DNA of 64,000 nucleotides from Jaminaea rosea (Eukaryota; Basidiomycota; Exobasidiomycetes; Microstromatales), in contig NW_020289986.1 in the NCBI RefSeq assembly GCF_003144245.1, forward strand, positions 124,001 through 188,000, given 5' to 3'. The notes beneath the pieces are model-generated. The model searched no databases and was not told the origin of the DNA. It saw nothing but the letters and a program-made list of their open reading frames with translations. A program made the position numbers and the translations under genes. Positions 11,149-20,245 of this stretch are shown here, piece after piece (position 1 is the stretch's first letter; each line of letters begins with the position of its first letter).

Positions 11149-13118
11149 ATGCACCTCCTGCCCCGCGAAAGGGACAAGCTTCTCCTCTCTCAGGCCGGCT
11201 CACTAGCACAGCGACGCCTCGCTCGCGGCGTCAGGCTCAATGTGGCCGAAGCGACGGCTCTCGTTGCCTCTGTCCTCCAGGAGCGCATACGGGATGGCAC
11301 CCATTCCGTTGCCGACCTGATGCAATTGGGCAAGACGATGCTGGGTACACGGCATGTTCAGTCAGGCGTAGCGACGCTCTTCCACGAAGTCATGGTAGAA
11401 GGTACCTTTCCTGACGGAACATTCTTAGTGACTGTGCACGACCCCGTCTGTACAGAGAAGGGCGATCTAAGGGAGGCACTGTACGGGTCCTTCCTCCCCA
11501 TTCCAAGCGACGACCTCTTTGGACCTGAGCCAGAGCCGCTGGAACATCTCCCGGGAGCAGTCGTCACTGTACGCAAAGCTGCGGATATCACCCTCTGCCC
11601 GGACAGGAAGCGCGTCACGCTACGAGTAACAAACACGGGGGATCGGCCGATCCAAGTTGGGTCGCACTATCCCTTCGTCGAAACCAACCCGGCCCTTTCC
11701 TTCCCTCGTCTTTCTGCCATTGGTATGCGCCTGGACATCGCTGCCGGTACAGCCGTGCGGTTTGAGCCGGGAGACGTCAAGTCGGTCAGCCTCGTCAGTA
11801 TTGGCGGGCAGAAGCGACTCGCACAGGCGGGCAACTGCATTGCGAAAGGCCTCGTCGCCGATCTCACCTCTCAGGGCTCCCATGACGAGATACTGCAACG
11901 TTTGCAGGCCGGCAAGTTCTGCAACGAGCCCTCGCCGTCTGCTCCCCTCCCCGCGCCGCCAGCATACACGCTCAGCCGCCCAGCCTATGCGGCCCTCTAC
12001 GGCCCCACGACCGGTGATCGTGTCCGACTGGCGGATACGGACTTGTGGGTCGAGGTGGAGCGCGACTTCACGTCGTACGGAGACGAGTGCATGTTCGGGG
12101 GAGGCAAGGTGCTCAGAGATGGAATGGGCCAGGCAACGGGGAGGAGCGACGAAGAGACTTTGGATGTAGTGATCATCAATGCGCTGATCTTGGACTGGTG
12201 GGGAGTGGTCAAGGCGGATGTGGGAATCAAGGAAGGGCGCATTGTGGGAGTGGGTAAAGCGGGGAATCCAGACATCATGGACAGGGTGACGCCAGGCATG
12301 TGAGTGGGCGACGGTGTGCGACGACCTTGCCAGCGCAGCTGCCCTGACCACCCATCGCTTCTTTTCCCCCGCAGGATCATCGGCTCCTGTACTGAGGTCA
12401 TCGCAGCTCAAAATCAGATCCTGACCGCAGGCGCCATCGACGCCCACGTGCACTACATCTGCCCGGACTTATGCGAGGAAGCCCTCTCCACGGGCATCAC
12501 CACACTCATCGGCGGTGGGACGGGCCCCACATCGGGTACATCCGCCACGACCTGTACCCCTGGGCTCGACAATGTCCGCTTCATGATGAGAGCGACGGAT
12601 GATGTGCCGCTCAACTTTGCGTTCACGGGCAAGGGTAACGATTCGGCGCGACAGGGGTTGGTGGACCAAGTCAAGGCGGGTTGCGCGGGATTGAAGTTGC
12701 ATGAGTGAGTGCCGCAGACCCTGTCCGAATGCCGTTGTTTTGACGCTGACGACTGATTGATTTGTTCCGTCGCAGGGACTGGGGAACGACTCCGGCGACG
12801 ATTGACAGCTGCCTCACCGTCTGTGACGAGTTTGACGTGCAGTGCAATATTCACACGGACACCCTCAATGAGTCGTGCGTAGGAACAACGGGAGGCTTGG
12901 GGTCGTGATGAATGGCACTGACTCGTCTTCGCCCTTTGCGCACGCAGCTCCTTCGTCGAAGGCACCATCTCCGCCTTCCGAGGCCGCACAATCCACACAT
13001 ACCACTCCGAAGGGGCAGGGGGAGGTCATGCCCCCGATATCATCACGGTTTGCTCAGTCCCCAATGTCCTCCCCTCGTCGACCAACCCTACCCGGCCCTA
13101 CACGGCCAACACCCTCGA

Positions 13119-13155
<37 letters not shown>

Positions 13156-13920
13156 TCGCGCGACATCGCAGAGGACGTCTCCTTTGCCGACTCTCGCATC
13201 CGAGCAGAGACCGTAGCGGCAGAGGATGTGCTGCAGGACCAGGGGGCTATTAGCATGATCTCGAGTGATTCGCAGGCTATGGGCAGGATTGGGGAGGTGG
13301 TCAGCAGGACATGGAGAACGGCGGCCAAGATGAGGAGCATGACGGGGCCCCTTGAGACGGAGGGGGATGAAGCCGGGGAGACGGCGAGTGCGCCGAGCAA
13401 AGACAATGAGAGAGCGAAGCGGTACGTGGCCAAGTACACGATCAACCCGGCAATCGTGCACGGCCTTTCCCACGTTGTTGGATCGGTCGAGGTGGGCAAG
13501 CTGGCCGACCTGGTGCTCTACAAGCCGGCCCACTTTGGCACTAAGCCAGAGATGGTGCTGAAGGGCGGGCAAGTAGCTTGGGCGCAGATGGGTGACGCGA
13601 ATGCCTCGATCCCGACTGTGCAGCCCATGTATGGCCGCAAAATGTACGGCGCCCTACCCAAGGCGGCACACCACAACTCGTTCTGCTTCGTATCGAAGGT
13701 GTCCATCGACGAAGGGATCGTGGGGGCCTACGGACTCAACAAACGGGTGGAAGCGGTAAGAGGGTGTAGAGGAATCACGAAGAGGGATATGAAGCTCAAT
13801 ACAGCTCTGCCGAAGATCGAGGTCGATCCGGAGACGTATGAGGTGAAGGCGGACGGGAGGATATGCACCGTCGAGGCAGCGACGAAGCTGCCTATGACGC
13901 AGGCCAGTCACTTCTTTTAA
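11149..13920 (+). CDS. URE1: Urease (nickel enzyme, single-chain fungal type)
   Basis: Model join(11149..12299, 12375..12704, 12776..12874, 12948..13920), 850 aa, close to the usual fungal length of about 835. The chain contains the fused gamma (start [13 protein letters not shown]), beta and alpha parts in order. Nickel-site elements are intact: HVHYICP with His408 and His410, the Lys that is carbamylated (Lys491 in GLKLHEDWGTTP, rebuilt across intron 2), CNIHTDT, the [15 protein letters not shown] loop, the flap Cys-His ([13 protein letters not shown]) and the Asp of [14 protein letters not shown]. It hydrolyses urea to ammonia and carbamate in the cytosol and needs nickel and accessory proteins, none of which are seen in this window. 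All three introns have GTGAGT or GTGCGT donors and each junction restores the expected urease residues. Confidence 0.95.
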
Positions 13921-14062
13921 TCGAGCGGGGGACGAGATGAAGCAGTGGATCGAATTGTCGGTATGTCCTGCCAATAACATCGCATCAGCATCAAGCCTAC
14001 CATGCCTGCCTGCCTTCCGCCTGCCTTCACACCCTCCGCGGTCCATCGAGCGCACGTCACGC

Positions 14063-14591
14063 TCACTGCCCCTCCCTCTCGCCCTTGGGCTTCAGCACAA
14101 CGTGGCAGCTCCTGTGCTGCACCAGGTACGATGAGCTCGCCGGGCTACCGTCCTCTCCAGGGTTGCGCTGGATCCTGAAATCAGCCTCAACCTGCATCAA
14201 GGTGCCCTTGGGAATGGCCGTGAGACGCTGAACGGCTTGCTCGCCAAACCCAAAGATGGAGTGAAAGCTAGACGTGTCGGGCCCACGCTCCCCGTCTTCG
14301 CCGGGAGGGCCGGCGGGGTCGTTTGTAGCGAGGGTGTAGCGGACATACTCCTTGCCCGAGCGGGTAGTGCGGACCTCGGGGTCTGCGACGAGGCGACCCA
14401 GGAGTTGCATGCGGGCGAAGTCGCTAGCAGAGGGGGTGGTGCTGAAGGACTAAGAGCGTGAGATGGGCGGGGGGAGGTGTGAGCGGCGGCCGGCAGATGA
14501 GACACTGTCCATGAGGGGGTGTCAAACTCACTCGAGCAGCCATGTTGACGGCCTGGCGAGGCGCCAAGGAGGATCGGATGGCGGAAAGCAT
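14063..14591 (-). CDS. RIM1: Mitochondrial single-stranded DNA-binding protein
   Basis: Model complement(join(14063..14449, 14532..14591)), 148 aa. Exon 1 encodes MLSAIRSSLAPRQAVNMAAR, a basic, Ser/Ala-rich mitochondrial presequence that continues into SFSTT. Exon 2 carries the OB fold of bacterial-type SSB: LLGRLVADPEVR, YTLATND, SIFGFGEQAVQRL, and KGTLMQVEADFRIQRN. Rim1-type proteins coat single-stranded mtDNA during replication. The intron has donor GTGAGT at 14531 and acceptor CTCTTAG ending at 14450. The gene converges with urease, with 142 bp between stops. Confidence 0.88.
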
Positions 14592-15429
14592 ATTGCTGGG
14601 CGAGAGGGAGGATGAAGAGGTTAGCGTGACGATGGCCTTCCTGTAGGCGAAAGAGAATCCATCGCGGCTGGCGAGTCAAACGTGCTCCTGCCCCGTCGAG
14701 CGATATTGGACGAGCTGCCATTGAGTTGGGCTCAGCGCTGCTCGTAAATGGCCAGAGTGAGACCGTCCCCCTGGCCACCATCTGGATGTACGCGCAGCAG
14801 CGGATGGCGATATCGCAACGGCCGTTCACCCGACTGTTCTGCCAGCCTGGCTCAAGGGTACCGCCCGTTGGCCACGCCAATGTGTGCTCAATCGCTTTGT
14901 TCCTCGTCTCATACTCACGATATGATGCGCAGAGTCAGTCGGTATGAGTGGATGCAAAGCAGAGGAGCGAGAACAGACGAGGCAACGACACGCGCACAGA
15001 CTCGACTCTGTGACTGGCCCAGCGCTTCTCATGCGGAGGGACACGAGGCAGAACCAGGGAGCGGGCGGCGCGCCGCTTCTCGCTCGCGGACCAGCCAAAT
15101 GGACGCACCCGCGTCTCGAGTTGGTTCGCGCTCCCAAGACGCGACGATGGGATGATGGGCTGGTTGAAGATGCGATCGAAGGGCATGCATGCACTCAAAT
15201 CATAAACGGGCAAAGACAATCGCACATGGCACTGGTGAATGGCAGCAATATGACAGGAGAGCGACTCGGCTCTCAGGCTGTGTCGATGAAGTGTGAGGCA
15301 GCAAGAGGACTGAGCAGGATGGTGATGCAGGAAGCCCACCGCAGGCCACGGCAGGGGGAACGCTTTGCTCGCCGTGGAACAGGTCTCTGCTGACCATGAA
15401 GATCCTCCCTCGCTTGCCGCTCGCAAGGC
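14592..15429. other. Intergenic, upstream of RIM1 and downstream of secreted protein A
   Basis: In about 840 bp I see no open frame with protein-like composition and no RNA gene. It should contain the RIM1 promoter and the 3' end of gene A. Confidence 0.5.
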
Positions 15430-16034
15430 TCAGATCATGGCAAGTACGAATGCCGTGGCGCCGAGGAGAGTGATCCCGGCGGCAAGAGGGGCTTGCATCG
15501 CAGAAGGTGCAGCATTCGAGCCGCCGCTGCTCGAGGACCCCGCACGCGACGTAGACTGTGCGGCGTAGGTCTTCTCGAGGCCTGAGAGCAAGGACCAGAC
15601 AGCGTCTGCAGTGGACGTGCCATACCTCTGGTAGACGGCCGACGAATATGTGGGGTTTGCGTAGGCGGAGCTGACCCGCGAGATGAAAGGGCCGGGGTCG
15701 CCACCTGTTTGGGCCTGTAGGTAGTCGGAGCGGAACTGCGGATCCCTCAAAGCCGACGCCTGGGCCGATTGAATGACCTGCAGGCCGGTGTTGAAGACGG
15801 GATTGTTGGCGAACAGCGATGAGAAGTAGCTGTTGTCCTGGCGCCTCTCCTGTAGGATGAGGGTGACGTGACGCAGGCCAAAGCAGTCAGTGATCACGCT
15901 ACGGTCAGATCTGATCCACGATGCCATGGCACTCGACTCACAAGAGGGGCAGCTGTGGCCTGAGGCTGAACGGCAGCCGCAGAGACGCACGCGACGATGG
16001 TGAGGAGCAGAGATGCGGCAATGGTGATCTTCAT
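15430..16034 (-). CDS. Small secreted GPI-type protein A (tandem family member 1)
   Basis: Model complement(join(15430..15849, 15942..16034)), 170 aa. Exon 1 encodes a clean signal peptide (MKITIAASLLLTIVACVSAA) and a short pro-segment ending TAAPL. Exon 2 begins ERRQ, a dibasic KEX2-like site. The body (YFSSLFANNPVFNTGLQVIQ on) contains no cysteine. A Ser/Gly linker leads to GGSNAAPSAMQAPLAAG and a hydrophobic tail ending FVLAMI, the layout of a GPI-anchor signal. Function is unknown. It is clearly a paralogue of genes B and C downstream in this window: same exon structure, pro-region, ALGTS/YGTSTADA-like segment and tail. The donor is GTGAGT at 15941. A TATA-like element lies about 115 bp upstream of the ATG. 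A cell-wall or surface role is inference. Confidence 0.85.
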
Positions 16035-16085
16035 GTTCGTGTTGTTGAGAGCAGAGGAGGGCGAGAGAATTGGGAGTTGGGAGAT

Positions 16086-16101
16086 GGGCGGTAGGTGTAG
16101 G
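16086..16101 (-). promoter_or_regulatory. Shared leader motif upstream of gene A
   Basis: The minus strand reads CCTACACCTACCGCCC, 52 bp before the gene A ATG. The same 16 bases with one change occur before gene C (19058-19073) but not before gene B. The motif lies between the TATA-like element and the start codon, so it may be in the 5' leader. Confidence 0.4.
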
Positions 16102-16147
16102 TGTACTATACAGAGAATGAGATGGAGGATACGGAGCCTTATCTGGT

Positions 16148-16153
16148 CTTATA
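16148..16153 (-). promoter_or_regulatory. TATA-like element of gene A
   Basis: The minus strand reads CCTATAAGACC here, about 115 bp upstream of the gene A start codon. The position fits a core promoter with a leader of under 100 nt. The element is inferred from sequence and spacing only. Confidence 0.45.
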
Positions 16154-16968
16154 GGGTGTGGCAGGTAGACGAGAGAGCGTGAGAGGGCATCTCGTCTTGT
16201 TTGTGTGTGGGTCATGCGTCGAGCGTGGGGAAAAGCAGGCATCTGGACAGCCTGCGACTCTATTAGCAGCTTCAGCATGCTGCTCGAGACGGGATGGTGT
16301 TCCATCAAGCATGATGCAGCCTCTCAAGGCTGCTTTCTGATGCGCTAGTGGATCCGGTCTTGAGTGGAAGGCTGCCCCGATCAGGCTTGCCGTCCCCGCG
16401 ATGCAGCCGGACGCTCGTACGGAGGTTGATGCGCCCTCGCTTGAAAGTGCGCGACGAGGGAGCGACGCCCAGAGACGCTGAGAACTCTGATGAGAACAAG
16501 CGCGTTAGCGTCCTTCGTCCTTCGCCTCGCCTCAATAGCTGCTCAGCGATTCCTACCCTTGGTCGAGGCCCTCCCTCGGTCCTTGTTCGTTCGTTTCCGT
16601 CCGCTGCTCATATCTATTCAGCTCGGCACTGGACGACTTCCACGCACAAGCCAGCCCGACGATGGCCGAACGATACCAACGGCGTCTCGTCCCTTTTCGC
16701 AGTTGGCAGCCTGGACGTGAAGGCGGGATGACTTGCAGCAGACGCCGACGACGAGAGAGAAGAGGTCATTCACAAAGCAGGTGCTATTGAGCAAGGAGCC
16801 CGCTGAAGACAGAAGAGCGAGCAAGGCAGCCTCCGACCCCCTTCGCTGACTCTGACATAGGGAAAGAAAAGTGAAGATGACGGAGCGTGCCGTGCTACCG
16901 TACACAAGGTCAAGGTGCTGATGGACAGAAGCGATTCCGATCTGGGCATCCCTGTCAGTCGCACCCAC

Positions 16969-17550
16969 TTAGATGAGGGCCAGCACGAAAGCTGTAGCAC
17001 CGATCAGACTAAGAACAGCGGCGAGAGGAGCCTGCATAGCCGCAGTGGCGGCGTTACTTCCGGAAGACCCGGTGGGAGACGACTTGAGGGACGATTCAGC
17101 GGATGTTACAGCCTGCTTGTAGGCAGAGTAGAGGGCGTCGGCCGAGCTGGTCCCAAGCGCAGAGTAGACGGCCTGCGAGAGCGTTGGATCCGACGCAGGG
17201 CCTGCGAAGTACGAGAGGGAAGCAGCGCCACCTTTCTCCACAGCGGAGGTAAGCTCAGGGTTGTTGAGGAAGTGATCGCGGAAGGATTGGTAGACAGGAT
17301 TCTGGGCCAGAGCAGTGTTGGAATCGAAGATCGATTCAACACCTCCGAGGTCCGTCTGGCGTTTCTCCTAGGGAAAGTGGCAAGGGGAAATGTACGAGTA
17401 AGCGACGGCGATGTCATTCATAATGTTCCAACCTTCATGAGGCAACAGACTCACAAGGGGCGCGGTAGTGGCTCTGGGCTCGACGGCAGCGGCAGAAGCG
17501 CCGACGACGATGGTGGCCAGCAGAAAGGAGAGCTGAGCAAAGACCTGCAT
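16969..17550 (-). CDS. Small secreted GPI-type protein B (tandem family member 2)
   Basis: Model complement(join(16969..17367, 17455..17550)), 164 aa. Exon 1 gives a signal peptide (MQVFAQLSFLLATIVVGASA) and pro-segment VEPRATTAPL. Exon 2 starts EKRQ, a KEX2-type site, then a cysteine-free body with NPVYQSF, DPTLSQAVYSALGTSSADA, and the tail GSSGSNAATAAMQAPLAAV ending FVLALI. Layout and intron position match A and C exactly; the DPTLSQAVYSALGTSSA segment is closest to gene C. The acceptor is CCCTAG ending at 17368. A consensus TATAAA lies about 150 bp upstream. Function is unknown; surface or wall localisation is inferred from the signal peptide and GPI-type tail. Confidence 0.85.
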
Positions 17551-18344
17551 CCTAGTCGTGATAAGTTTTGGGGTAGCGATAGAGGGCTTGAGAGGGGCTG
17601 GATGCAGATGAAGACGTTGCAAGTGGACAATCGATAGAGGGCGAGGGCAAGGGATGGACACAAAGACACAGCTGCGTCTCATTGTGAAGTCCCCTTTATA
17701 CCAGGTAGACGAGACTAGGCCAGCTCCCTTCGGCAGTATTTCATCGTCAGCGCGTAGACCACGCTCGGAAGGTAGGTACGGGCAGGCCTCTCATCACTAC
17801 GCAGCCTTCAGGTTCTTGACGGTGCGCAGAACGACGAGATAATCGACTGCAGACTCCGGCGCTAGTGTGCTTGTCGGATCCAGAGCAAGAAAGCTCGAGG
17901 CGTTGATGCGATCCACTTTCACCCTTTCCGCTTGCTCGGACATTGTTTTGCGCTCGCTTCACCCGCCGTAGGCACAACGGTGAGACAGGGCCATCAACGC
18001 TAGCTCAAAAGGCAACCAGCGAAGTCGACGAGGCTCTGAAAGCGTTCCCATGATAGAACCTTATGCGACCGTATAAGAAGGGTGATCGAAAGTGACGTGG
18101 CTGTTCCTCAGTCTGTTGGAGATACTCCAGCGAGTTACTAAGCAAGCAGAGTCAAGGAGAAAGACGCCTCTCTCATGGTCGACGTGTCAAGGAGCGAAAG
18201 ACAAAGTGACCTTCCTTCAAAACGACGGGGCAATGAGAGGCATAAAGGGGCATGGAGCTCGATGGCCTGCACCCGATGGTCATTGAAAAGGTCACCCTCT
18301 TGAGACAAGTGACAAATGATCCTGCAGGTCCGATCTCGACACGA
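17551..18344. other. Intergenic between secreted proteins B and C
   Basis: About 790 bp with the gene B promoter and the 3' flank of gene C. I see no coding frame I would support. Confidence 0.5.
17695..17700 (-). promoter_or_regulatory. TATA box of gene B
   Basis: The minus strand reads GGTATAAAGGGG, a consensus TATAAA about 145-150 bp upstream of the gene B ATG. A strong TATA box suits a highly or conditionally expressed secreted protein gene, which is inference. Confidence 0.55.
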
Positions 18345-19023
18345 TTAGATGAGGGCAAGAACGAAAGCCGTAGCACCAATGAGGCCGAGCCCAGCAGCCA
18401 AAGGAGCCTGCATGGAAGGAGCAGCGTTGGAGCCGCTGCTAGTCGTCGACCCTGAAGGTGACGATGCGGCAGACGACGACGCGCCCGAACCCCCCGATGA
18501 AGCTCCCGAAGCCCCCGAAGCGCTTGCAGACGTTTGGATCTGCGAGAGGGAAGACTGCCCAGCCTGGATGGAGGAGTAGATGGCGGCTGCCGAGCTAGTG
18601 CCCAGAGCGGAAACGATGGCCTGCGAGAGGGTCGGGTTGGCCTGCAGGGAGTTGACGTACGACTGGAAGGGAGCGACATCGCCCGTCTGGGCAGCGGCAG
18701 CGGCGGAGAGGGCGGCCGAGTCCATGGCAATGGAGGCCGCGATGGACTGGAAGGCCGGGATGGTGAGGAGTGCAGAGTATTGCTGCAGTGCCGATTGGAA
18801 GGCTCCGGCGTCCTGACGCTTCTCCTGACGAGCCGCGGATCAAATAATCAACGAGTCAACGTGTTAGCAAGCAGCAACAGCCATGGCTTTCGCCCGAGGC
18901 GCCGACCCTTGGTCCTTCGTTGAGACTTACGAGAGGGGCGGCAGTAGCCTGAGGCTCAAGAGCAGCGGCAGAGGCGCAGGCAGCGGTGGCTACGAGGAGG
19001 GCGATAGATGCGGTGGTCTTCAT
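18345..19023 (-). CDS. Small secreted GPI-type protein C (tandem family member 3)
   Basis: Model complement(join(18345..18824, 18931..19023)), 190 aa. Exon 1 encodes a signal peptide (MKTTASIALLVATAACASAA) and ALEPQATAAPL. Exon 2 starts EKRQD (KEX2-type). The Ala/Gln/Ser-rich, cysteine-free body contains NPTLSQAIVSALGTSSAAA, then a longer Ser/Gly/Ala linker than in A or B, and the tail GSNAAPSMQAPLAAGLGLIG ending FVLALI. The donor is GTAAGT at 18930 and the acceptor CGTCAG ends at 18825. The main difference from A and B is the expanded Ser-rich linker (about residues 120-160), which would hold the body further from the anchor. Function is unknown. Confidence 0.85.
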
Positions 19024-20245
19024 CTTGGAGGATGGGCGGACGATTGAGCTGCGAGTTGGGCGGTAGATGTAGGGATGTGTAGAGAGACAAGAGGGGATGG
19101 CAAAGGCTGCCGAAGCTGAATGTCAGGCTCTTTAAGCACGGAGCTGAGTCTGGGCAACTTTGATGAGAGTCTGAGAGTCACAGACAGTGTATCCGCGGGG
19201 GCAGCCCGTCCCATCATCGTGCGTCGTGGGTCTTGGTCCCTGCGTGCATGAGTTGATGGGTCAGTAGGGAAAGAAAGGCATCTCATCAGCATGCACGGCC
19301 GCGATGTCCTTGCTCGATGGAGCCGTGCAGCGTCTCCGACTGCCCGTCGCCTCGTGCCTTAATGCTGCTCTTCTTCCTCAGAGAATGCCCGATGAAGCGT
19401 GGGGCGATGCGATGCAGTCTGGACTCGGTCTCATGCGGGCAGGCCGGCTTCGCAGCTCGCACGGACGTCGTCCTCGTCCGCGCTCTCTCGTCCTTGGCGC
19501 ACAGCGACTCGACGCTGGTTCACACGGCAGGCGAAGAGAAGAAGCTCCCTCGCACACACGGGACGATCAGGACAAGCCACCTTATTCGCCATTCGCCATG
19601 TCTTTGCCATCATACGCCCCTGCGTGGGGCTCACTCCTAGCAAGCGATGCCTTCGGTAGTCAACAGGTCGTCTTTTACCCCCATGAGATCTGACGATGAG
19701 CTGATCAGCGAGCTTCCCATGTCGAGAAGAACACATGCGCATGCACGACACAGACAAAGTAAGGTTGAGTAGACAGCGAAGCGATGATGCTGCATAGCGA
19801 TCTCGTCACATCTCTCGAGTGAGGAGCAAAGATCGACAGCTTGATTTGCACTCCTTCGCAGCCCGACCAGACCTGGCTTCGGCTTCAGCGCTTCATGAGA
19901 AGCTGGTAGACGGGACCGTCGTCACGGCCGTGGTAGGGCGAACATGAAGGAGCGGACCTTCGAAAGTCGACGTCGTGACGTGAGAGCACGAACAAGCCAC
20001 CCCGGTGTGAGTGAACATTTGACAGCTGCGCGATCGAACAATAGCGCTGTCACAAATTCAGGCCCATCCGTCATGCGCTTGATCGTCGTATTCGACGTCT
20101 TCGCCTTGCAGGTGTCAGCCGTAGTGCAAGATCTGCTAATGACGCCACGCTATCTATTTGAGCTTCAAGTGGTACGGCCTGCGAGTCTGCGTCTTTCTTC
20201 TGTCTCCTTCAAGGTATCGTCGCCTTACTCACGGCTTCCGGAGCG
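19024..20245. other. Intergenic, gene C promoter and CLPTM1-family 3' flank
   Basis: About 1.2 kb. Apart from the leader motif and TATA-like element near gene C, I see no gene. The longest open frames (up to 129 codons near 19300-19690) have no recognisable composition or splice context. Confidence 0.5.
19058..19073 (-). promoter_or_regulatory. Shared leader motif upstream of gene C
   Basis: The minus strand reads CCTACATCTACCGCCC, 35 bp before the gene C ATG, identical to the gene A motif at 15 of 16 positions. A TATA-like CTTAAA lies about 110 bp upstream of the same ATG (19131-19136). Confidence 0.4.

Larger units (their letters stand above)
16035..16968. other. Intergenic between secreted proteins A and B
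   Basis: About 930 bp with the promoter of gene A (TATA-like and leader motif entered separately) and the 3' flank of gene B. Short open frames here lack start context or protein-like composition. Confidence 0.5.

Noticed and set aside
11149-13920. Urease as a bacterial transfer
   Set aside because: The single-chain gamma-beta-alpha layout and three spliceosomal introns are normal for native fungal urease.
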